A stretch of DNA of 7,819 bases from positions 1-7,819 of the forward strand of contig CAZSBS010000233.1 in NCBI GenBank assembly GCA_964605095.1, in the 5' to 3' direction. The translations under genes and the position numbers were made by a program. Below the pieces are notes generated by a model, which searched no databases, was not told where the DNA came from, and was given only the letters and a program-made list of their open reading frames with translations. Positions 1-6,300 of this stretch are shown piece after piece. This DNA comes from JAUWQU01 sp964605095. Its GTDB lineage: Bacteria; Planctomycetota; Phycisphaerae; SM23-33. Positions within the stretch are counted from its first letter, which is position 1. The number at the start of each line of letters is the position of its first letter.

Positions 1-42
1 GCCGTTGATCCCGTCAATCTTGAGGAACATGTCGTAGCTCAT
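1..42 (-). CDS. hcp: Hcp/TssD, T6SS inner-tube protein (5' end only)
   Basis: Only the first 14 codons are present (MSYDMFLKIDGING); the gene runs off the left edge. The opening matches the Hcp family N-terminus, where a short start is followed by 'aFLKIDGI.G', the first beta strand of the Hcp barrel. In the family, Hcp forms hexameric rings that stack into the tube inside the TssB/TssC sheath; it is expelled on contraction and also carries or chaperones effectors. The start is supported by a strong ribosome binding site (AAAAGGAG, about 7-8 nt before the ATG). It follows tssC after 59 nt, the usual tssB-tssC-hcp order. With so few residues, variant Hcp types (for example C-terminally extended effectors) cannot be excluded. 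Confidence 0.9.
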   Translation of the reverse strand, partial: MSYDMFLKIDGING

Positions 43-70
43 CGCGATTCTCCTTTTGCTGTTGCGTTGT

Positions 71-85
71 CGCCCTGTTCGGGCG
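71..85 (-). promoter_or_regulatory. Small GC hairpin in the tssC-hcp spacer
   Basis: The tssC-hcp spacer (43-101) contains a perfect 5-bp inverted repeat, CGCCC and GGGCG, around a 5-nt loop. No run of U follows it on the transcribed strand, so it does not look like an intrinsic terminator. It lies a few nucleotides before the hcp ribosome binding site. It could be a processing or stabilising stem that separates hcp expression from the sheath genes, or it could be chance in GC-rich DNA. Confidence 0.3.
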
Positions 86-101
86 TTCCTTTATCCAAAG
101 A

Positions 102-1604
102 TTACTTCGCCTTGCCTGACGGCAACTTGCAGACCAGCCTAAGCGACGCGCTCAGGCCTTCCAACTGGTAGTGGGGCCTCAGGAAGAACTTCGCCGCGTA
201 GTAGCCCGGGTTGCCCTCGACCTCGGCGACGACGACCTCGGCCGCCGCCAGGGGCCGGCGTGCCTTGGCCTCTTCCGTCGCGTTGTGCGGGTCGGGCTCG
301 ACGTAGTTCATGATCCAGTTATTGAGGTACTTCTCCATGTCCTCGCGCTCCTTGAAGGAGCCGATCTTGTCGCGCACGATGCACTTGAGGTAGTGCGCGA
401 ACCGGCACGAGGCGAATATGTACGGCAGCCTGCTGCCGAGGTTGTCGTTGGCCGTCGCGTCCGGGTCGTCGTACTCGGCCGGCTTGTGAAGCGACTGGGC
501 GCCGATAAACACCGCGTAGTCCGTGTTCTTCCAGTGGCTAAGCGGCATCAGGCCGTTCTTGGCGAGCTCGGCCTCGCGGCGATCGGTGATGGCGATCTCG
601 GTCGGGCACTTCATGTCCACGCCGCCGTCGTCGGTCGGGAAGGTGTGGCAGGGCAAGCCCTCGACCATGCCTCCGGACTCCACGCCGCGGATTCGCGAGC
701 ACCAGCCATAAAGCTTGAACGCCCGGTTGACGTTGACGCCCATGACGAAGGCGGAGTTCGACCAGCAGTACTTGCTGTGGTCGGCGCCCTCGGTGTCTTC
801 CTCGAAGTCGAAGTCGTCGACGGGGCTGGTCTTGGCGCCGTACGGAAGGCGGGAAAGGAACCGCGGCATGGTCAGCGCGACGAACCGGCTGTCCTCGCTT
901 TCCCGCAGGCTGCGCCACGGGGCATACTCGGGGGTCTGGAATATCTTCGTCAGGTCGCGCGGGTCGCCTAACTGCTGCCAACTGTCCATGTTCATCAGGG
1001 TCGGAGCGGTGGCGGAGATGAACGGCGCGTGCGCCGCGGCCGCGATCTGCCCCATTCCCTGGAGGATCTCCACGTCGGGCGGGGTGTGGTCGAACTCGTA
1101 GTCGCCGATCAGGGTCCCGTACGGCTCGCCGCCGGGTGTGCCGTACTCGTCCTCGTACATCTTCTTGAACAGCGGGCTCTGGTCCCAGGCCGTGCCCTTG
1201 AACTTCTTGAGGGTCCTGCCCAGATCCTTCTTGGAGATGTTGAAGATGCGAATCTTGAGAGTCTCGTCGGTCTCGGTGTTGTTGACCAGGTGGTGCAGCC
1301 CTCGCCAAGTGCCCTCGAGCTTCTTGAAGTCATCGTTATGGAGGATGAGGTTCAACTGCTGGGAGAGCTTCTTGTCGATCTCGGCGATGATCGCCTCGAT
1401 GGTCCTGATCGCGTCGTCGCTGACCAGCGATGTCTCGGCCAGGGCCTGCTGGGCCAGGGTCTGGACGGCGGTGGTTATGGCGTTCTTGGCGCCGTCGGTC
1501 TTGGGCTTGAACTCCTTGCCCAGGAGCATCTGGAAGTCCCCGAGTTCGGTGCGTTCGGCCACCTGCTCGGCCTTTTGCTGTTGTTGGGGGTTTGCCTCAG
1601 CCAT
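102..1604 (-). CDS. tssC: TssC (VipB/ImpC), large T6SS contractile sheath subunit
   Basis: This is a 500-residue protein of usual TssC length. It pairs with TssB to build the cytoplasmic contractile sheath around the Hcp tube. Family signatures run throughout: a helical N-terminal region; 'EGTWRGLHHLV' (residues 97-107); 'LIGDYEFDH' (165-173); 'YGWCSRIRGVESGGMVEGLP' (299-318); 'KCPTEIAITDRREAEL' (332-347); 'YDDPDATAN' (378-386); 'RFAHYLKCIVRDKIGSF' (401-417); and the C-terminal 'PGYYAAKFFLRPHYQLEGLS' (466-485), which belongs to the sheath-domain fold. The ATG at 1604 is chosen because GAGGAG lies about 9 nt upstream and the protein then opens MAEANPQQQQ. An in-frame TTG at 1673 would add 23 unlike, Arg/Pro-rich residues that lie inside tssB. 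The start overlaps the tssB stop by 8 nt, suggesting coupled translation and balanced TssB:TssC output. No truncation or frameshift is visible. Confidence 0.98.
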   Translation of the reverse strand: MAEANPQQQQKAEQVAERTELGDFQMLLGKEFKPKTDGAKNAITTAVQTLAQQALAETSLVSDDAIRTIEAIIAEIDKKLSQQLNLILHNDDFKKLEGTWRGLHHLVNNTETDETLKIRIFNISKKDLGRTLKKFKGTAWDQSPLFKKMYEDEYGTPGGEPYGTLIGDYEFDHTPPDVEILQGMGQIAAAAHAPFISATAPTLMNMDSWQQLGDPRDLTKIFQTPEYAPWRSLRESEDSRFVALTMPRFLSRLPYGAKTSPVDDFDFEEDTEGADHSKYCWSNSAFVMGVNVNRAFKLYGWCSRIRGVESGGMVEGLPCHTFPTDDGGVDMKCPTEIAITDRREAELAKNGLMPLSHWKNTDYAVFIGAQSLHKPAEYDDPDATANDNLGSRLPYIFASCRFAHYLKCIVRDKIGSFKEREDMEKYLNNWIMNYVEPDPHNATEEAKARRPLAAAEVVVAEVEGNPGYYAAKFFLRPHYQLEGLSASLRLVCKLPSGKAK

Positions 1605-1620
1605 CGCTCTTCTCCTCATT
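1597..1620 (-). promoter_or_regulatory. tssB-tssC stop/start overlap with internal RBS
   Basis: The tssC start codon overlaps the tssB stop in the string ATGGCTGA (8 nt shared, different frames). The tssC Shine-Dalgarno sequence (GAGGAGAAG) is made of the Glu-Glu-Lys codons near the tssB C-terminus. Such an arrangement usually gives translational coupling, so that the two sheath subunits are made in near-equal amounts. The overlap is seen directly; the coupling is inferred. Confidence 0.8.
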
Positions 1621-2139
1621 GCCTTGGGCGGCGCCTTCGTCGGTCTGCTTGGGCGTCGAGCCCAGGGCCGCAAGCAGTGCCGGGTCCTTCAAGAGCTTGC
1701 CGATAAGTTCCTCAGCCCCGCTCTTGCCATCCATGTAGCCCATAAGGTTCGACAACTGCGTTCGGGCGGCCAGAAGTTTGCTCAGCGGCTCGACCTTCCT
1801 GGCGACCGCCGCCGGCGAGAAGTCGTCCATGCTCTCGAACGTCAGGTCGACGGGCAAGTTGCCCTCGCCGGTCAGGGTGTTGGGCACCTGGAACGCTGCC
1901 CGCGGCTTCATCGACTTGAGGCGGTCGTCGAAGTTGTCCACGTCGATTTCCAGGAACTTGCGATCAGCCACCGGCGCAAGGGCATCGGCGGGCTTGCCGG
2001 ACAGGTCGCCCAGCACGCCCATGACAAACGGCAGGCTGATCATCTTTTCGGCGCCGTAGAGCTCCAGGTCATATTCGACCTGGACCCGGGGCGCCCGGTT
2101 TCGAGCTATAAACTTTTGACTACTTTCCTTTTTCGCCAT
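1597..2139 (-). CDS. tssB: TssB (VipA/ImpB), small T6SS contractile sheath subunit
   Basis: This is a 180-residue protein, a little longer than typical TssB (roughly 160-175). It interlocks with TssC to form the sheath that contracts to drive secretion; disassembly by ClpV usually follows. The N-terminal hallmark is plain: 'RAPRVQVEYDLELYGAEKM' (15-33), then 'SLPFVMGVLGDLSGKP' (35-50). Further family motifs are 'RKFLEIDVDNFDDRLKSMKP' (60-79), 'VPNTLTGEG' (85-93) and 'LTFESMDDFSPAAVARKV' (99-116), followed by helices. The last 20 or so residues form a hydrophilic, mostly acidic tail whose codons also hold the tssC ribosome binding site. The start at 2139 is preceded by AAAGGAG at about 5 nt spacing. 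It lies 60 nt after tssA. Confidence 0.98.
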   Translation of the reverse strand: MAKKESSQKFIARNRAPRVQVEYDLELYGAEKMISLPFVMGVLGDLSGKPADALAPVADRKFLEIDVDNFDDRLKSMKPRAAFQVPNTLTGEGNLPVDLTFESMDDFSPAAVARKVEPLSKLLAARTQLSNLMGYMDGKSGAEELIGKLLKDPALLAALGSTPKQTDEGAAQGNEEKSDG

Positions 2140-2152
2140 GGCAACTCCTTTC
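2140..2152 (-). promoter_or_regulatory. tssB ribosome binding site
   Basis: The minus strand reads AAAGGAGTTGCC immediately before the tssB ATG, a near-consensus Shine-Dalgarno sequence that fixes the start. The rest of the 60-nt tssA-tssB spacer holds only a weak imperfect hairpin (2171-2190, inner stem AGCG/CGCT with a 4-nt loop) and no convincing promoter or terminator. Confidence 0.75.
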
Positions 2153-2199
2153 TATGCGTGTATCGCAGCACGCAGCGTTGACGCTCCGCGCACAAAGTT

Positions 2200-3276
2200 C
2201 TACTGCGGGCCCTGGGACCCATCGCCCAGCGAACCGCTGATAACCCGTATCTGTTGAAGGGCCTCGGGATTGAGGTCCTGGATGATCTCCACGAAGCTCT
2301 TGCGGACCAGTCCCCTGGCCCTGCGAAGCAGCAGCGGCACGGGGCTGGAAGGCTCGACCCGCTTGTAATAGGCGCAGATGAGGTCCAGAACCCGGGTCAC
2401 ATCCTCCGCCGAGCGGATTTCGCCGGCGATGGCGGGTCCGCCGCCCGGCCCACCCGGCGCGCCGGCGGCACCCGCGGGTGCCTGGGCGGAATCCCCGCCG
2501 GACTGGGCGTCGGCAAGGCCGCCCGAGAAGTTGGCGATGCAGGAGCATATTTCCTTCATCGCCTTTTTGGCTGGGTCGAGATTGACCGCCTTGCCCGCCC
2601 CGACAAGCTGCGTCATCAGCGAGTCGATGGCGTCGAGGTGCTCGGCGGCCTGCCTGGCCGCGGAGGCGGCAGCCTCGATGTCCTCCGCCGAAGTGTCGCG
2701 GAAAGCCGCCTCGATGGCGGCAAGTTCCGGTGCCGGCTTGCCTGCCGGGGCGGACAATTCCTTGCGGGCGATCTGGATGTCCCTCAGGCCGAACCGTCCC
2801 AGTTGCCGGCTGTTGCACAGCGGAACCTCGCCGAGGCGCCGCATGAACTCGAGCGGATCGCCATACATCCCCGCAGGGGGCGAGAGGAACGAAATGATGT
2901 TCATCCGCTCCAGCGGGTCGTTATCGTCCTCGGGGTCCAGCCGCGGCCAGAGAGTGTCCCAGTAGCGCTCCAGCGAGCCGCGAAGCACCGCCATGGAATT
3001 TGCCAGGCCACCCAGGCCCTCGGTCTTCATCATCGAGACAACGAGATACCTGATGACGCTCAAGCTCCTGGTCCGCTCAAGCAGCGCCAGGGCCTGGTCG
3101 CGGATATCACGCCAGTTGGGCTCCTCGGCCGGAACTATCGTCTCGCCCACCTGCTGCTCCGGCGTGCCCTGGGCGATCCGTTCGAGCTCCAGAAAGGCTG
3201 GATCGTAAGACAAGTCCTCGCCGCAAGGCGCCTCCGGGCTGATCTCAGCCAGGAATTTATCAACGTCTATAGCCAT
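2200..3276 (-). CDS. tssA: TssA (ImpA family), T6SS baseplate/sheath assembly factor
   Basis: This is a 358-residue protein of the short TssA class. TssA proteins bind baseplate, Hcp tube and sheath components and help start and coordinate tail polymerisation in the cytoplasm. The ImpA N-terminal domain spans about residues 8-135: 'ISPEAPCGEDLSYDPAFLEL' (12-31), 'EEPNWRDIRDQAL' (51-63) and 'LERYWDTLWPRLDPEDDNDP' (102-121). A helical, Ala-rich middle part (about 165-250) leads to a Gly/Pro/Ala-rich linker (about 258-283). The C-terminal block contains 'VEPSSPVPLLLRRARGLVRK' (307-326) and 'FVEIIQDLNPEAL' (328-340), the conserved region of short TssA proteins that has been likened to phage T4 gp6. 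The ATG at 3276 is chosen because the family opening follows at once; the upstream SD is weak (TGGA, about 7 nt before). An in-frame TTG at 3321 would add 15 residues without family support. It is probably the first T6SS gene of this unit. Confidence 0.95.
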   Translation of the reverse strand: MAIDVDKFLAEISPEAPCGEDLSYDPAFLELERIAQGTPEQQVGETIVPAEEPNWRDIRDQALALLERTRSLSVIRYLVVSMMKTEGLGGLANSMAVLRGSLERYWDTLWPRLDPEDDNDPLERMNIISFLSPPAGMYGDPLEFMRRLGEVPLCNSRQLGRFGLRDIQIARKELSAPAGKPAPELAAIEAAFRDTSAEDIEAAASAARQAAEHLDAIDSLMTQLVGAGKAVNLDPAKKAMKEICSCIANFSGGLADAQSGGDSAQAPAGAAGAPGGPGGGPAIAGEIRSAEDVTRVLDLICAYYKRVEPSSPVPLLLRRARGLVRKSFVEIIQDLNPEALQQIRVISGSLGDGSQGPQ

Positions 3277-3321
3277 GACGATTCCATCTAATATGATACG
3301 CACGCTAGACCCGCTACACAA
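3277..3321 (-). promoter_or_regulatory. Candidate sigma-70-type promoter for tssA
   Basis: In the short AT-richer stretch before tssA the minus strand shows TTGTGT (3321-3316; 3 of 6 to TTGACA), a 17-nt spacer, then TATCAT (3298-3293; 5 of 6 to TATAAT). The predicted start of transcription near 3286 leaves a leader of only about 10 nt before the ATG, which is tight for the weak SD (TGGA). The match could be chance; the position just after a GC hairpin, at the head of the T6SS genes, is what makes it plausible. Confidence 0.27.
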
Positions 3322-3323
3322 CT

Positions 3324-3350
3324 CCGGCTCCGCCGGGGCTGCCGGGGGAG
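3324..3350 (-). terminator. GC-rich hairpin after the repeat-protein gene
   Basis: Shortly after the stop of the repeat-protein gene the minus strand contains CCGGC-GGA-GCCGG (3336-3324), a perfect 5-bp stem with a 3-nt loop. An alternative, mutually exclusive pairing of CTCC/GGC with GCC/GGAG spans 3322-3350. No U-run follows on the transcribed strand, only AGTTGTG. It may therefore be a weak or Rho-assisted terminator, or a stem that only partly separates the gene from tssA. Confidence 0.3.
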
Positions 3351-3368
3351 CACAGGCCTTTGGCTACA

Positions 3369-6300
3369 TCACTTGGCCGACGTAACAGCCACCTCGCCGA
3401 CCGGCTCCGCGGCGCCCACGGGCACATTTAGAATCATGCTTATCGTCTCCTGGAGGCTCAGTCCTCGAGGTTTTACTGACCGGGCGAGCATCTGGAGCGA
3501 GATGTTCTCTTCGACCGGCCCGAGGCCCAGCAACTCGATCTTGTGGAACAGCGATTCGAGCTGTATCAGCAGGTCATTGGCTTCTTTCTGATCCGGCGTG
3601 GAAGCCGCCCATTTCCGGTAGGCGACCGGCTCGAACTTGCCGCCGTTCTGCGCCTTGAACTCCTCGACGCTCTTCTCGATGGTCTTGCGGAGGTCGCCGG
3701 CAACGGATTTCCAGATCTTCTTGCCGGTCTTTGGATCCTCCACCTGGCGCCAGTAGACCTCGCGGTACTTGGTCAGAGCCTCACGGGCCAGCTCGCCCGG
3801 CAGACGGTCGACAGACACCTTGTTATCCGAAGGCGACAGTGCGGCGCCGAAGTAGTCTCCGGCCGAAAGCGGGTAGTTGGACTCCGGCGCGTCGTTGTAG
3901 AACTTCCGCCCGGACAGGTAGTCCAGCAGTTCCTCGACCGTCGGGCCCCTGGTGTAAATGCCCAGGTGGCGGACCAGGTCTTCCTGCTCCGAGGCGCCGA
4001 TGGTCTGCCCGAGGCTCACATCGAGTTGCTGGCCGGGCAATGCGCTGGCCAGGGCGGTGGCGAGGTTGCTGGTGGCCGGCACGCCTCGTTCGGCCGCGTC
4101 GAGGATCCACAGCTCCGTGGTGTCAGGCGCCGGGTTGACGCCGGTTTCGTTGAAGTTCACGTTCGCCAGCACGCCGAGCAGCAGCGGCGGAACCGAGCCG
4201 CGGAAGGTGCCAAACCCGGCCGCGGCCGTCGGGTCGGGGCCGCCCGTGCCGCCAAACACGCCGGCGCCGGGCATGTTCAGCCAATTGCCGGCCACGAAGT
4301 CCATGCCCTCGTCGGTGAAAACGTCCAGGAACGAGTTGTCCGGGTTGGACCTGACCAGGTTGTCCGCCGTGCGGCGGAGGTAAGTGATGTTGCTGGGGGG
4401 GCCGCCGGTGTTGTCAACCACCACAAGGTTGCTCGCCGCCGCCATGTCGCCGATAGTGGCATTGTCGGCATATACGTAGATGCTGCCGGTAGACGTGAAC
4501 TTCGAGTTCTGGCCCATGATGAACGTGCGGGCACGGAACCACGTGTAGTTGCCGGAGGCAATCTTCCCCCAGATCGTGGCGATGCCCGGCACGGCCGGCA
4601 GGTCGCCGCCGAGGGTGATCGTTCCGCCGTTGGCGGGCGTCGAACCACGCGCACTGACGGTTATGTTCCCGGCGCTGCTGTCGCCGAATATGATCACGGC
4701 GTTCGGGTGCCAGTACTTCGGGTCCGTCGCGACTTGCTCGGCGACATTTCGCAGCGCGCCGGTCAGCGGCACGGTGATCGTTATGTCACCGGCCACACCA
4801 CTGCCGTTGTCAGCTATCAGGTTCTTCAGGATGATCACCGAGCCGGTGTTGCTGGTGATGTCGATGTCCTGCCCGACAGTCGTGATGCCTTCGAGCACGG
4901 CCACTCCGAAAACGGGCGTGGCCGCGTCCGCCACCGCGCCGACCGCCAGGGTGCCGGCATTGGTTATCGTCACCGGCCCCGTGGCGTTTGCGGCGAACGT
5001 GTTGATGCTGATCTGGTTGGCCAGGCCCAGCGTTACGCTGCCGCCAGCCACCGCGCCCACAGACCCGGCCGTGATTATCGCGGCCTGCGTCAGGTTGTTG
5101 TCGGCGTTGACGCGAACCACTCCGCCGGTGCCGGCGGTGCCGGTGCCCGAAGCCGCGCCGCCGCCGGCTGAAATGACATCGCCGATCGAGACGTTGTGTG
5201 CCTGATCGGCCCCGGCGTCCGCGGCGAGGATGTTGACGTCACCTCCGGCGCCGCCGTTGTTGTCGCCCGCCGTCGCGGCCCCGCCGGTGGTGGTTATCGC
5301 CGGCGTGGTAATCGCCCCGTCAACCGTCTGAAGCCTCACGGCCCCGCCCGCGCTGCCGGCACCGGCATTGTTGGCCGCGCCGGTCGTCACAATCGCGCCG
5401 GCCAGGCCGGTCATGTCGCCGATGGCGCTGTTGGCCAGCAAGACCGACCCCGAGGCCGTGCCGGTGTCGACGCCGGCGGTCGTGGTGATTGTGCCTGTCA
5501 CCGCCGAGTTTATGTTCGTGGCGGTCAGGGAGAAATCGCCACCCACCGTCGCGACCGCCCCGGCGATGCCCGCCGAACCCGTGGAAACCAGCGTGACGTT
5601 GCCGCCGTCAGTCGTGATGCCGACCATGCTTGCGCCCCAGAGCGCTGGGGCCGCGTCCGCGACCGTGCCGATCGACAGGTCGACGGTGTCCGTGAACTGG
5701 ACGGCGGCGTTGAGCAGCGTGCTCTGGGCCGCGAAGGTGTCGATGACGTTGTTCTGCGCCAGCACGATCTCGCCCGCGGCCCTGATGCCCAGGCTGTCGC
5801 CCGTGACTGTGCCCAGGGCGTTCTGGTGGACGTACCCGCCTATGTCCATGCGGACGATGCCGGCCGCGCCCGTCGTGGTGGTGATCGGGCCGTTAATGTC
5901 CAGCGTACCGGCGGCGGTGATCGTCACGCTATCCAGGCCGGTAATGCCCGTAACAACGCCGAGGTCCGGTATCGTTCCGGCGCCGATGGTGGTGCTGCCG
6001 GTGTCATTGTAGGTGATTGCCTGGGTGACGCCGCTTACCGTGCCGGCGATGACGCTGGCGTGGTTGGCCTGGCCGAGCGAGACGGCCTGGTCGGCTGAGA
6101 AGACCAGCGTGGTGGTCTGGATTCCGCTCGCGGCCTGGCTGATGCCGCCGCGGTCGCCATCGGCGACGCCCGCGCCCTCGTGGTCGGCCCACAGGGCCAC
6201 CGTGTGCGCCCCGCCAACAGTCGAAACCGTGCCGGAGGTGTGGATGATGTCGTCGCCGGCCACGAAAGCCAGCGTCGAGGCGACGCCGCTGGTCAGCGTC

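Noticed and set aside
171..971. Plus-strand open frame antisense to tssC
   Set aside because: Lies wholly opposite strongly conserved TssC sequence and is Arg/Val-rich without motifs.
1605..1673. Upstream TTG start for tssC adding 23 residues
   Set aside because: The extension is Arg/Pro-rich, lies inside tssB and has no family match; the ATG at 1604 has a good ribosome binding site.
1138..2181. Plus-strand open frame antisense to tssB and tssC
   Set aside because: Crosses two well-identified genes on the other strand; no recognisable domain.
2254..3291. Plus-strand open frame antisense to tssA
   Set aside because: TssA motifs on the minus strand account for the region; the antisense product has the composition of a GC-driven shadow.
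3277..3321. Upstream TTG start for tssA adding 15 residues
   Set aside because: TssA homology begins right after the ATG at 3276; the extension resembles nothing.
3543..5171. Long plus-strand open frame (542 codons) antisense to the repeat protein
   Set aside because: The translation is Arg/Val/Gly/Ala-rich without recognisable motifs. It is expected opposite GC-rich, Thr/Gly/Ala-repeat coding DNA, and the minus frame explains the region.
4851..5741. CRISPR-like or insertion-sequence explanation for the repeated DNA
   Set aside because: The repeats are imperfect, in frame, and explained by protein-level repeats; there are no uniform spacers, terminal inverted repeats or transposase.
5196..6098. 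Plus-strand open frame of 300 codons, and similar ones up to 7134
   Set aside because: Low-complexity mirror images of the minus-strand repeat codons, with no family resemblance.
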